From positions 1 through 23,137 of the forward strand of contig JBKJTP010000288.1 of assembly GCA_046590195.1 (NCBI GenBank): a DNA stretch of 23,137 nt, given 5' to 3'. Below the pieces are notes generated by a model. It was not told the origin of the DNA, did no database searches, and saw only the letters and a program-made list of their open reading frames with translations. The stretch is from JBKJTP01 sp046590195 (GTDB lineage: Bacteria > Bacteroidota > Ignavibacteria > Palsa-1295). Below are positions 15,446 through 23,137 of this stretch, piece after piece. Numbering within the stretch: the stretch's first letter is position 1; every line of letters starts with the position of its first letter. A program made the translations under genes and the position numbers.

Positions 15446-15472
15446 CTCGGTAAGGATTCAGCCGTATTTTTG
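15440..15472 (+). promoter_or_regulatory. Bacteroidota-type promoter of the PfkB-family gene
   Basis: An exact -7 box TATTTTTG (15465-15472) lies 29 nt before the ATG at 15502. A TTG (15440-15442) lies 22 nt upstream of it, about where the -33 element is expected. Transcription would start near 15477, giving a leader of about 25 nt. Confidence 0.55.
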
Positions 15473-15501
15473 CAGTCAGTATATTACTCCCAATAGAATT
15501 C

Positions 15502-16470
15502 ATGTCGCTTTTAATTGTCGGTTCTCTCGCGGTCGATAAGATCGAAACACCATTCGATGTCATGGAAGAGGCGCTCGGTGGCAGCGCAACGTTCATCTCG
15601 CTTGCCGCCAGCTACTTCGCGAAGGAGGAGATCGGGCTGGTCGGCGTCGTCGGTGAGGATTTCCCCGAGCATGCCTGGAAGTTGTTCAAGGACCGCAATT
15701 TTGACACGAGCGGTATTGAAGTCGTCAAAGGTGGCAAGACATTCTCATGGCATGGGAAGTATCATCATGACATGAACAATCGTGATTCGATCGCGACGAA
15801 TCTCAACGTACTTGCTGATTTCAAGCCAGTTGTACCACAACAACTTCGCAAACCAGACTTTCTCGTCCTCGGCAACATTGATCCGACGCTGCAGATGGAC
15901 GTGATCAACCAGTTAGCGCAGCAGCCAAAGCTGGTCTTGCTGGACACGATGGATTACTGGATCCATAGTCAACTTGATAACTTGAAGAAAACATTGGGCC
16001 ATGCGAATGCCTTGATCCTCAATGATAGCGAAGCCCGCTTGCTTGTAAATCATCCTAGCCTGATCGTTTGCGGACGTCAGATGCAGGCGATGCTATCGAA
16101 CGATGGCCCTCGTATCGTTGTGATCAAGAAAGGCGAGCATGGCGCGATGTTGTTTTATAACGAGCATCTCTTTGCGGCCCCGGCATATCCTGTTGAGGAT
16201 ATCTACGATCCGACAGGCGCCGGTGATACGTTCATGGGTGGCTTCATCGGCTATCTCTCGAAGATGAACTCGACGGAGTACGAAGATTGCAAGCGTGCTG
16301 TGATCTTCGGTACGATCCTCGCTAGTTTCTGCTGCGCAAAGTTCTCGACCGCTGGCATCGAAGACTTGTCACAGAACGATATCTACGACCGGTTCGGAGA
16401 GATCCGTCGTCTCGTTGCCTTCGAAGAGCATACAGAGACGGCATCCTCTTACGATGCTGTGATGGGTTAA
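15502..16470 (+). CDS. PfkB-family carbohydrate/nucleoside kinase
   Basis: The 322-aa cytosolic kinase has the ribokinase fold. It opens with the strand LLIVGSLAVDKIETP and the Gly-rich ALGGSATFISLAAS (24-37, PfkB signature 1 region). It ends with the ATP/anion-hole signature DPTGAGDTFMGGF (236-248), where D242 is the catalytic base. LILNDSEARLL (171-181) is the conserved N-E-type segment, here with D-S-E, and VIKKGEHGAMLF (207-218) is the K-G-x-x-G strand. The phosphoryl acceptor cannot be deduced: the protein lacks the clear sugar-binding pattern of ribokinase or fructokinase, and adenosine-kinase-like relatives are an alternative. It is transcribed from its own promoter and ends at a strong bidirectional terminator. 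Confidence 0.9.
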   Translation: MSLLIVGSLAVDKIETPFDVMEEALGGSATFISLAASYFAKEEIGLVGVVGEDFPEHAWKLFKDRNFDTSGIEVVKGGKTFSWHGKYHHDMNNRDSIATNLNVLADFKPVVPQQLRKPDFLVLGNIDPTLQMDVINQLAQQPKLVLLDTMDYWIHSQLDNLKKTLGHANALILNDSEARLLVNHPSLIVCGRQMQAMLSNDGPRIVVIKKGEHGAMLFYNEHLFAAPAYPVEDIYDPTGAGDTFMGGFIGYLSKMNSTEYEDCKRAVIFGTILASFCCAKFSTAGIEDLSQNDIYDRFGEIRRLVAFEEHTETASSYDAVMG

Positions 16471-16494
16471 CCGCTACTTACTGAGCTTCGTAAT

Positions 16495-16520
16495 AAAGCC
16501 CTCGCGTAACGAGGGCTTTT
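16495..16520. terminator. Bidirectional terminator between PfkB gene and htrA
   Basis: The perfect 10-bp stem AAAGCCCTCG (16495-16504) pairs with CGAGGGCTTT (16510-16519) across loop CGTAA. It is flanked by a T run on the plus strand and an AT-rich stretch on the minus strand. It sits between two convergent genes and can serve both. Confidence 0.9.
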
Positions 16521-16540
16521 TACATTTCTATTTGCAGGTT

Positions 16541-18103
16541 TTACTCTCGCGGAATGCGTATGGAGAACCAATGGGTATCTCCTTTACTCGTCCTGATCGT
16601 GAAGCCTACCGACCTACCCTTGTTGGCATCGATCGCCTTCTCAAAATCTGAGACATTCTTGACCGGCCGGTCCCCAACCTTTGTGATGACGAGGTTCCGG
16701 ACAAAGCCCCGGTCTTGAGCAGGCGAGCCTGATACAACATTCGTGACGAAAACACCAGAGCTCACGCCGTATGTCTCGATTTCTTGAGCTGTCAGGTTAC
16801 GCACTCCAAGCCCTACACCTTCGATGGTTGCAGTCTCTGCCTCTTTCGCGTCTTCGATTTTCCCCTCGTTCGCGACCGACAGGTCTTGCGTTTTGTCCTC
16901 ATCGCGGGCTCTCAGCTTTACCTTCTTATCGATCTCGCGGCCATCACGGAAGATCTTCAGTGTGATCTCATCACCAGCATGGTGCAATGCGATCACTCCT
17001 TGTAGCTCATTTGCCGCGTTGACCTCACGACCATTGATCGAGAGGATAATGTCGTTCATTTTAAGGTCGGCGAGCTCGCCAGCGCTGTTTTTGGTAACGT
17101 CCTCGACACGAACACCGCGTGGACGGTCAAGTCCTAAAGCCTCAGCATCTTCAGCTGTTACCCCTGCGATCTTCACACCGATGTATCCTCGATTGACCTT
17201 GCCGGTTTTGATCAGATCCATCGTCACGGCACGTGCGATGTTGATCGGGACTGCAAAACCGTAACCAGCGTAAAGACCGGTCGACGATGCGATGGCGGTA
17301 TTGATGCCGACCAAAGCGCCGCTCAGATCGAAGAGCCCACCACCAGAATTTCCCGGGTTGATCGCAGCATCGGTTTGAATGAAATTCGCAATACCGTAAT
17401 TTTGCGTCTTCTGTCTATCGAAGATATCGATCGAGCGACCCAGTGAACTCACGATGCCGGTTGTCACAGTAGATTCAAGCCCGAGTGGATTACCAACGGC
17501 GAGCACCCATTCACCGATCTGGGTCTTGTCGCTATTGCCGATGGCTGCAACGGCCAGATTTGTTGCGTCGATCTTGATCACAGCGATATCTGTCGTTGGG
17601 TCAGTGCCGATCAAGCGAGCTGTGAAGACACGCTTATCCATCAGCTTTACAGTGATCCCACCCTTCTCTGCGGCATTCTCAATGACGTGATTATTCGTCA
17701 TGATGTAACCATCGCTCGTGATGATCACACCAGATCCTAGTCCGCCACCTGGACTTGGGTCATTGAATTCATATGGAAGATCTTCACCTTCAGGGAGACC
17801 AAAGAACTTACGGAATGGATTGTCCTGGTCATTCCGGGTCGCGGCACGTCGTTCTGCTTTTACACTGATCGATACGACCGTCGGCTGGATCGCCCTCGAT
17901 ACTTCAATGAACGAGGCATTAAAGCGCTCGCGGGTCTGATCATTCGAAAGCTTCGGGAGCGGTCCGCCTAGCTGAGGCTCGCTGGCGCCGAAGGCCAGGT
18001 TGATCCCTTTGAAGCTACCGAATCCCATGACGAGCGTAGCACCGAATGCTACACCAAAGATCACTAAAATAACCGCCGAGAGGTATGGCCGTTTCGCTAA
18101 CAT
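16541..18103 (-). CDS. htrA: HtrA/DegP-family periplasmic serine protease
   Basis: The 520-aa product is anchored or exported by an N-terminal hydrophobic segment (8-28) with no clear cleavage site. The trypsin-like domain (about 65-300) has the complete triad H139 (TNNHV), D172 (TTDIAVIK) and S253 (GNSGGG). PDZ1 spans about 305-400 and PDZ2 about 427-517. The protein degrades or refolds damaged envelope proteins, with peptide binding by the PDZ domains. The length is typical of two-PDZ Do-type proteases. The ATG at 18103 is chosen over an upstream in-frame start at 18253 because a strong GGAGGG lies 9 nt before it and the added 50 residues do not resemble a signal sequence. It is convergent with the PfkB gene and 276 bp downstream of recO. 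Confidence 0.95.
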   Translation of the reverse strand: MLAKRPYLSAVILVIFGVAFGATLVMGFGSFKGINLAFGASEPQLGGPLPKLSNDQTRERFNASFIEVSRAIQPTVVSISVKAERRAATRNDQDNPFRKFFGLPEGEDLPYEFNDPSPGGGLGSGVIITSDGYIMTNNHVIENAAEKGGITVKLMDKRVFTARLIGTDPTTDIAVIKIDATNLAVAAIGNSDKTQIGEWVLAVGNPLGLESTVTTGIVSSLGRSIDIFDRQKTQNYGIANFIQTDAAINPGNSGGGLFDLSGALVGINTAIASSTGLYAGYGFAVPINIARAVTMDLIKTGKVNRGYIGVKIAGVTAEDAEALGLDRPRGVRVEDVTKNSAGELADLKMNDIILSINGREVNAANELQGVIALHHAGDEITLKIFRDGREIDKKVKLRARDEDKTQDLSVANEGKIEDAKEAETATIEGVGLGVRNLTAQEIETYGVSSGVFVTNVVSGSPAQDRGFVRNLVITKVGDRPVKNVSDFEKAIDANKGRSVGFTIRTSKGDTHWFSIRIPRE

Positions 18104-18112
18104 TCTCGAATT

Positions 18113-18139
18113 CCCTCCAAAAGGAATATGCAAAAGGAA
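18113..18139 (-). promoter_or_regulatory. Strong ribosome binding site and direct repeat before htrA
   Basis: On the minus strand GGAGGG lies 9 nt before the ATG at 18103. It is the only strong Shine-Dalgarno I noticed in the window, and it decides the start. Immediately upstream, TTCCTTTTG occurs twice with a 13-bp period (plus-strand CAAAAGGAA at 18118-18126 and 18131-18139). Confidence 0.7.
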
Positions 18140-18157
18140 CGTGAATAATTGTCGGAG

Positions 18158-18204
18158 ATCCCGAGGGCATTGCCCTGCCTCACATGGCTTGGGTCTATCG
18201 GGAT
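18158..18204 (-). promoter_or_regulatory. Potential leader hairpin upstream of htrA
   Basis: ATCCCGA (18158-18164) can pair with TCGGGAT (18198-18204). It encloses or abuts a second small hairpin, AGGGC-ATT-GCCCT. The element lies 55-100 nt upstream of the htrA start, inside the probable leader or promoter region. It may be a regulatory structure or a recO transcription end; neither is shown. Confidence 0.35.
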
Positions 18205-18379
18205 GGATCAAGGGTGATAAACAGACTGCATAATAATAACGCAGGCCGCTCATCTGTGTTTCAACATCCTTTGCTCTGCAAGATGAGTAACAATTAAGTC
18301 CCTAGAACGCGAAGTCTTGAACGATGCGGGGTGCAATCCTAATGCCCGTCGGGTTTTCAGACTTTGGGCCTCAAACGGA

Positions 18380-19180
18380 CTACCCCAACCTGCCAAAAAC
18401 GCCTGCGGATCGCATCGTATTCTTGGTCACGCCGGGCAGATGCTCGATAAAGAACGCCCGAAAGAGCTCCTTCAGATTCACCAACGCCGGCTCCGACATC
18501 CGTCTGGATCCGGCCCCCTCCATACTACATGTGTTCAGGTAGAGCAGCATCTGTCTCCCCTCGGGCTTGATCTCCAGCCCATCGATCAGGTACTCATCAA
18601 AATGGTAAGGGTCTGGCGAGTGGCTCACGATGACGTCGGTCACCTCACCGGTCCGGACCCGGAACAGGGTCTTGACATTCTGCTGGGTTCGCCTCTCTTC
18701 GGCCAGGGTATCGAACTGAATGGCGAAGCCGAGGATCCTGGAAAAGCTGAGATAGTAATAGATAAGCAGCGGTCCAGCAGCGACATCATCTTCGCACTTA
18801 CTCATCGCAGTGAGTACCGAGTTCGTCAGGTCATAAAGTGCGGTGTTCTGATCCTCGTCATGCATCGAGCGGTTGAGCAACTCCGCGATGGAGGTCGCGG
18901 CTTCGATCTTTTCCAGTCCCTCCATTAGCTTGGAGTTCGATCTAATCGGCTCGGCTTTGCTTAAAAGATAGAGCGAGGCCTCGGCCTTCTCCTTCTTATA
19001 GAAGACAATGCGGGATTCGGTAAAGGCCTCGAGAGCGCCCCCGAACTTCGACTTGATATCCCTCGCACCTTTAGCGATAACGTCCACTTTGCCGTACTCG
19101 CGCGAATACAGCGTGACGATCTTGGACGTCTCGCCATGCTTACGGCTTCGCAGTACTATCGCTTCTGTGGTGACGAGCAT
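18380..19180 (-). CDS. recO: DNA repair protein RecO
   Basis: The 266-aa cytosolic recombination mediator works with RecR (and RecF) to load RecA on SSB-coated DNA. The N-terminal OB-fold (1-80) shows the usual start MLVTTEAIVLRSRKHGETSKIVTLYSREYG and the conserved KGARDIKSKFGGALEAFTESRIVFYKK (37-63). The helical C-terminal part follows, with ILGFAIQFD (149-157). The family's zinc-finger cysteines normally come directly after this last segment; here the sequence reads TLAEERRTQQ with no CxxC, so the zinc site has been lost. The length (about 240-270) is normal. It is divergent from the small lipoprotein at 19322. No Shine-Dalgarno or consensus -7 box is visible. Confidence 0.92.
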   Translation of the reverse strand: MLVTTEAIVLRSRKHGETSKIVTLYSREYGKVDVIAKGARDIKSKFGGALEAFTESRIVFYKKEKAEASLYLLSKAEPIRSNSKLMEGLEKIEAATSIAELLNRSMHDEDQNTALYDLTNSVLTAMSKCEDDVAAGPLLIYYYLSFSRILGFAIQFDTLAEERRTQQNVKTLFRVRTGEVTDVIVSHSPDPYHFDEYLIDGLEIKPEGRQMLLYLNTCSMEGAGSRRMSEPALVNLKELFRAFFIEHLPGVTKNTMRSAGVFGRLG

Positions 19181-19321
19181 TTGCTGACGGTGTCCGTGTT
19201 TAAGAAACTGTTTGCCCGGGTTTGGCTATTCGGAGTGTACGCCGTCTCCGATTGAGGAGACTTTGTGTCCATCGTTACAGCAGTTAGTGTAACGACAGAG
19301 CTTCTAAAGCGTTTATACTAC

Positions 19322-19720
19322 ATGAACCTCGCATTAAAGTCCCTCTCCCGCGCGGCATTTGTCGCAGCAGCTGTTGCCATTGGAAGTTGTGCGCCGACTG
19401 GCCCGTCTTCTCCTGAGAATGATCTGGCAATCTCGCAAAAGAGCTTAGCCCTTTCTGCTGCAAATCTTTCGGATACATCAGATGTGTCACTGGTCTGTAC
19501 CTGTCCCTTCACGCTGACTGTTGTGAGCTACTCCGGCGATACGACTGCTATCACGTATAGCATCCCTACGTTCGCGCTCGGTCAGGCTGTTAATCAGTAT
19601 CGAGTGATCGTCAAGGGTGAGACAACTGTGCCGGCACGCACCTACACTTCGCAGCTCATTCTCAAAGGTGGCGCAGAAGGGTATCTTGATACGATCAACA
19701 CAACATACGTTGTGCAGTGA
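19322..19720 (+). CDS. Small lipoprotein of unknown function
   Basis: The 132-aa product begins with a lipoprotein signal peptide (MNLALKSLSRAAFVAAAVAIGSC) with lipobox AIGSC and Cys23. The mature part starts with a Ser/Pro-rich linker and then a predicted beta-sandwich, with alternating hydrophobic and polar residues (CPFTLTVVSYSGDTTAITYSIPTF, YRVIVKGETTVPARTYTSQLILKGG). Two further cysteines form a CTC motif near residues 58-60. I do not recognise the family; the fold could be an Ig-like or ASH-like single domain. An in-frame start at 19265 is less likely because it adds residues before a complete signal peptide. It is followed after 20 bp by a bidirectional terminator. Confidence 0.75.
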   Translation: MNLALKSLSRAAFVAAAVAIGSCAPTGPSSPENDLAISQKSLALSAANLSDTSDVSLVCTCPFTLTVVSYSGDTTAITYSIPTFALGQAVNQYRVIVKGETTVPARTYTSQLILKGGAEGYLDTINTTYVVQ

Positions 19721-19740
19721 TCGCTATCTATCAAGTTGTT

Positions 19741-19773
19741 AAAAGGCGCTTAGAGATGAGCGCCTTTTGTTTT
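19741..19773. terminator. Bidirectional terminator between lipoprotein and M24 peptidase genes
   Basis: The perfect 10-bp stem AAAAGGCGCT (19741-19750) pairs with AGCGCCTTTT (19759-19768) around an 8-nt loop, then GTTTTT. The A run on the left and T run on the right let it act on both strands. It sits between convergent genes. Confidence 0.9.
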
Positions 19774-19783
19774 TGCAAAAACG

Positions 19784-20860
19784 TTAGAGGATCAGCAGTT
19801 CTTTCGGCGAAGAAGTGAGCACTTCGCAGCCTTCACGGCGGACGACAACATCATCCTCGATGCGAGCACCACCAACACCTTCAACGTAGATGCCTGGCTC
19901 GATCGTGAAGACGTAGCCCGGCTCTAGCGTAAAGCCTGCACCGCGCTGCGAGACGTGCGGCAACTCATGCACCTCGATACCGAGGCCGTGTCCGGTGCCG
20001 TGACCAAACTTCGATCCGTAGCCATAGAGCGTGATGTAATCGCGAGCGACTGAATCAAGCTCGCGAGCTGTCATGCCTGGCTGAACCTTATCGATCGCGC
20101 GCTGCTGTGCGACGCGAACGATGTCGTAGATCTTTTGAAGCTCTGTCGATACTTTCCCCACGGCGACCGTGCGAGTCATATCGGAATTGAATCCCTTATA
20201 AACGCAGCCGAAGTCGAGCGTTACGAGCTCGCCCTTCTTGATCTTCTTGTCGGATGCAACACCATGCGGCAATGCTGAACGCTCGCCGGATGCAACGATC
20301 ACGTTGAATGCGTCGCGCTCGCCACCAAACTTCTTCGTGTGATAGCTGATCTCTGCCGCGATCTCGCGCTCGGCGACACCTGGCTTAATGTACTCGAGGA
20401 TCTTGTGGAACACCTGGTCGCCGATCTCGGCAGCCTGTCGTATCGCGCCGATCTCTTCTTCCGACTTCACCATCGTCAGCAGCTCGACCTCGTTCTTGAC
20501 GGGGACAAGCTTGACGTGGCGGAATTTCTTGCGAAGGAAATCGTACGTGGTGTACTGGATGTGCGTCTCCTCAAATCCGAGCGCATCGTAATCGGCGAAG
20601 AGTTGCTTCTCGACGATCGTGTCGAGGATGGTGCGGTCGCGATCTACGATGGAGACCTTCGCACCCGCCACTTCATTCTTGACCTGCGACTTGTACCGGA
20701 AGTCGGTGAAGAAGTGAGGCTTACCTTGCTGCGGCACAAGGAGTACGCCGTTCGAGCCGGAGAATCCGATCAGGTAATGGATGTGCGGGAGGTGCGTAAT
20801 GAAGAGAGCATCAAGACCAAGCTCCTTAACGCGGCGCTGTAACTTTCCTAGACGGGCCAT
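19784..20860 (-). CDS. M24-family aminopeptidase (Xaa-Pro peptidase type)
   Basis: The 358-aa cytosolic metallopeptidase removes N-terminal residues before proline or splits Xaa-Pro dipeptides. The N-terminal creatinase-like domain (1-125) precedes the pita-bread catalytic domain. All five metal ligands are visible: D216 (TLDFG), D227 (NSDMTRT), H291 (GTGHGLG), E321 (IEPGIY) and E335 (ARIEDDV), plus the substrate His199 (LPHG). The length of about 355 aa is typical of the bacterial PepQ/YpdF-like group rather than the longer PepP. The exact specificity cannot be told. It is convergent with the small lipoprotein gene. No clear ribosome binding site precedes the ATG at 20860. Confidence 0.95.
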   Translation of the reverse strand: MARLGKLQRRVKELGLDALFITHLPHIHYLIGFSGSNGVLLVPQQGKPHFFTDFRYKSQVKNEVAGAKVSIVDRDRTILDTIVEKQLFADYDALGFEETHIQYTTYDFLRKKFRHVKLVPVKNEVELLTMVKSEEEIGAIRQAAEIGDQVFHKILEYIKPGVAEREIAAEISYHTKKFGGERDAFNVIVASGERSALPHGVASDKKIKKGELVTLDFGCVYKGFNSDMTRTVAVGKVSTELQKIYDIVRVAQQRAIDKVQPGMTARELDSVARDYITLYGYGSKFGHGTGHGLGIEVHELPHVSQRGAGFTLEPGYVFTIEPGIYVEGVGGARIEDDVVVRREGCEVLTSSPKELLIL

Positions 20861-21324
20861 CGAATCGGTTACTGATGATGTCCGGCGCGCGGTGAGTGTG
20901 GCGTGCCCAGACTAAAAGATCGGTTTGCAATGTGGCCAGACGGGAATATCTTATCTTCCCATGCCGCCAATTGCCGCGCTCGTAACACATCGGTTACTTT
21001 GTAAATTCAGTTATTTTGGCTAGCTATGGCGGAGGAATTTCCCGTCTTACCCGTCCTCTCACCCTCGCGCCCTCCCTATCTGCGCTACATCCACACGCCT
21101 TAAGTCCTTATTTTTCAACAAATCATATCGCACAGCAAAGTAAGCACCTTCTTCGCATCTCCCCTGCTATACGCCGCAAAAATCCCACATCAAAAACCGA
21201 GTTCCCGAAAGTCGAGAAATCTTGGACCCTTCGCAAATTAGGGCTTTTCAATAAGCTCATGTATAATGTAGTATATTGTTGAGCTTAGCACGTACTAGTG
21301 CTTCCAACAAATCCAATACTCATT
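20861..21324. other. 464-bp divergent intergenic region
   Basis: The region lies between the starts of the M24 peptidase (-) and the Asp-box protein (+). It holds a short hairpin GGGAA/TTCCC (20942-20960), a near-consensus plus-strand box TTACTTTG (20994-21001), and an 8-bp inverted repeat around an AT-rich core (21252-21287). An 88-codon plus-strand frame (21016-21282) has low-complexity content and no recognisable motif, and is not called as a gene. No tRNA or riboswitch was recognised. Confidence 0.4.
21252..21287. promoter_or_regulatory. Inverted repeat around an AT-rich core upstream of the Asp-box gene
   Basis: TAAGCTCA (21252-21259) and TGAGCTTA (21280-21287) are perfect 8-bp complements separated by 20 nt. 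The spacer contains TATAAT (21262-21267) and the run GTATATTGT. It lies 38-73 nt before the ATG at 21325. It could be an operator over a promoter or a leader hairpin. Confidence 0.4.
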
Positions 21325-23137
21325 ATGGCAAAACTTTACTGGCTCCTCTACTTGGGGCTTTTTCTGCAGTTGAATTCTGCAGTGAACGCACAGCAAGTCG
21401 CGGAGAATACAGTCCCGGCTAACGCTCTCGGTGTCCCAGAGCACACCCCTCATTCTCCTTCGATTACCTCCTTTCATCATAGCAGAAGGTTTACCGTACA
21501 AACCCCTGGTGGCTCACAAGATAAGTTCAAGTCACAGCCTGGACTTATCTCTGCCTATTCCTATATGCTCGACGGTAATGACAGCCGACGAAGAGTCGGA
21601 ATCTCCAGATCAAAGGATTCTGGGCAAACTTGGGAGGTGATCAGAGGACATACCGCCGATGCAAATTTTCCTGTGTTGCCGTTCCCATTATGGGGTGGAG
21701 CAGGAAACTTTCAGATGAAGCACATGGAGGATCCGCAAGTAATTGCGAACGAACGAAAGATCGTCCTTGTGGCACGGGCGTTTAGCGACGTATCAACAGA
21801 TATCAAGGGAGACTATGGAACTTCGTATCAACGACTAGACGGTACGATCTTTCGCAAGTCCGGTATTTATATCATGCTTAGCTCCGATTCAGGTCAAACT
21901 TGGGGATACTGGGATAATAACGGCTCCTGGACGACCAATTATTGGGGTGTAGTGGCAGAGAATGATCCGGCAAGTCAACCAAATTCAACCCTCGAATGGC
22001 CGCGTGTAGCATGGCGAAATGAATACATCAATGGTGATCAAGTAGGATATGTTGTTTGGGGTAAGAAAGTCTGGTCATACGGAACACCAGGACAAGGGAC
22101 TGCAAATGACGACTATTACAGGGTCACAACTGATTCAAAGATTGGCATCCGTGCCTTCGCTTCAGACGGGAAGCTCTACCCTACCGGTGTTGGGCAGAGC
22201 CCTTACCTCTCATTTCCAACAACAAATTGTAGCTCGATTACCACACCTGTGGAGAGACCCTCCATTGCAATCGCGCCAGATAATAGCTTCTGGCTCTCAT
22301 TCAATACCTTGAACTACAGTGCAACACAGAATATAATTGATGGAAAGGAAAAGCCATGGATGAAAGTCTGGCTGGGTAAGGGATTCTTCAACTCGTCAAC
22401 CAAAGTGTTTAGCTTGCCCGACTGTGTGAGTGAAGTCAACCCCTCTGTATCGAAACATGCATTTGGATATTACGATCCTACGCGCGGGTACACTTACGCA
22501 GGGCTTGGAAAAGCTCAAACAGACTGGAATATTGATCTTGCCCAAGGGCCTTCCATACAAGTTGCCCAAATGAGTCCTCAAAGTTGTAGCCAGGAGTACC
22601 ACGTGGGTATGCTATATACATACAGCAATACTAACGAAAAGGGCAACAGCGATAACTTCGTCTATCGAAATCACTTCTCCTTCAACTCTGCAAAAATTCG
22701 AGAAGGAACCACCCCTCAACAGGCGGAGGACACTTGGATCACAGAGGATAATCTAGTTCAAGAAGATTTGACATGGCTTTCAACTGCAGACGGACCTGAC
22801 ATCGGTGTCAATCCTCTAAATATCATTCTCTTCTCTACTCTGAAGTATACTACACTTCGGGATCCATTGATCAACGGTCATCAATATGCGACCCCTGACG
22901 ATTATACTTCCTCTGCCCCGGCAGCATTGGACGAAGCTTTCAACATCCCATCGCAATTTGTGATCGGATATTTTGGATGTACGTTGTCCCCCGTAACTCC
23001 GGTTGATAACTTGAGGCTCGGAGAAGTGAATGCAGCGATGGGCTTCTCACCTGACAATACTACTTTCAAATCAACCAAGTATGTCAGCGGCGTGTCATAC
23101 AACCAAGGTCTCATCTATGCGCCACGTAGTCAACCTG
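21325..23137 (+). CDS. Secreted Asp-box (BNR-repeat) protein (partial, 3' end outside window)
   Basis: The frame is open from the ATG at 21325 through the window end (604 codons, no stop). Residues 1-23 form a signal peptide (MAKLYWLLYLGLFLQLNSAVNAQ). Two clear Asp-boxes of the pattern S-x-D-x-G-x-T-W are seen: SKDSGQTW (96-103) and SSDSGQTW (186-193). They are each preceded by a hydrophobic strand, as in sialidase-like beta-propellers. The remainder is rich in Asn, Thr, Ser and aromatic residues, typical of secreted surface proteins. The catalytic Arg triad and Tyr/Glu of true sialidases cannot be confirmed, so it may be a non-enzymatic propeller. A T9SS tail may lie beyond the window. Third codon positions are visibly more A/T-rich than in the genes at 1-2680. 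Confidence 0.82.
   Translation, partial: MAKLYWLLYLGLFLQLNSAVNAQQVAENTVPANALGVPEHTPHSPSITSFHHSRRFTVQTPGGSQDKFKSQPGLISAYSYMLDGNDSRRRVGISRSKDSGQTWEVIRGHTADANFPVLPFPLWGGAGNFQMKHMEDPQVIANERKIVLVARAFSDVSTDIKGDYGTSYQRLDGTIFRKSGIYIMLSSDSGQTWGYWDNNGSWTTNYWGVVAENDPASQPNSTLEWPRVAWRNEYINGDQVGYVVWGKKVWSYGTPGQGTANDDYYRVTTDSKIGIRAFASDGKLYPTGVGQSPYLSFPTTNCSSITTPVERPSIAIAPDNSFWLSFNTLNYSATQNIIDGKEKPWMKVWLGKGFFNSSTKVFSLPDCVSEVNPSVSKHAFGYYDPTRGYTYAGLGKAQTDWNIDLAQGPSIQVAQMSPQSCSQEYHVGMLYTYSNTNEKGNSDNFVYRNHFSFNSAKIREGTTPQQAEDTWITEDNLVQEDLTWLSTADGPDIGVNPLNIILFSTLKYTTLRDPLINGHQYATPDDYTSSAPAALDEAFNIPSQFVIGYFGCTLSPVTPVDNLRLGEVNAAMGFSPDNTTFKSTKYVSGVSYNQGLIYAPRSQP

Noticed and set aside
18104..18253. Upstream in-frame start for HtrA
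   Set aside because: The added 50 residues do not look like a signal peptide, while the ATG at 18103 has a strong GGAGGG at good spacing.
18340..18380. Possible terminator CCCGTCGGGTTTT after recO
   Set aside because: The stem would need a loop of only about one to three bases, and the T run is on the strand opposite to recO.
21016..21282. 88-codon plus-strand frame before the Asp-box gene
   Set aside because: It is Ser/Pro/Leu-rich chance-like sequence without a motif or ribosome site, and it overlaps probable promoter elements of the next gene.

Overview
This window reads as chromosome of a free-living Gram-negative bacterium of the Bacteroidota/Chlorobiota (FCB) assemblage. The evidence is a type IX secretion (T9SS) sorting domain on a large surface protein, several outer-membrane and lipoprotein genes, few clear Shine-Dalgarno sites, and two exact matches to the Bacteroidota -7 promoter box (TAnnTTTG) near gene starts. 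The mix of ASH/choice-of-anchor-D repeats, a cohesin-like module and a T9SS tail recalls Kapabacteria/Ignavibacteria-type genomes, but that placement is inference. No tRNA, rRNA, CRISPR array, transposase or phage gene was seen.

Layout. 1-3750: a secreted thioredoxin-fold protein cut by the window edge (-), an unknown 190-aa protein (-), an NAD-dependent epimerase (+), a small lipoprotein (+) and a 58-aa two-helix membrane protein (+). The gaps here hold unusual repeats: four arrays of 7-bp tandem units and three hairpin elements, with three of the blocks touching stop codons. 3727-10099 (all -): a giant ASH-repeat/cohesin/T9SS protein, then after a terminator a VWA-OmpA cell-envelope protein and aat. 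10100-10605: non-coding divergent region. 10606-14851: an NDUFA9-like dehydrogenase (+), and a patatin/BamA-like outer-membrane protein translationally coupled to a short-chain dehydrogenase (-). 14987-16470: Nudix hydrolase and PfkB-family kinase (+). 16541-20860: HtrA protease (-), recO (-), a small lipoprotein (+) and an M24 aminopeptidase (-). 21325-23137: the first 604 codons of a secreted Asp-box (BNR) protein (+), cut by the window end.

How the genes fit together. Cell-envelope functions dominate: periplasmic thioredoxin, HtrA quality control, VWA-OmpA, patatin barrel, two lipoproteins, the giant surface protein and the Asp-box protein. They are interspersed with housekeeping genes (aat, recO, M24 peptidase, Nudix, PfkB). 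Convergent gene pairs in the right half are separated by bidirectional hairpin terminators.

I found no clear new defence or mobile system. The most unusual signals are the stop-codon-abutting 7-bp arrays with covarying hairpin elements in the first 4 kb, and the alternating two-type ASH super-repeat in the giant surface protein.
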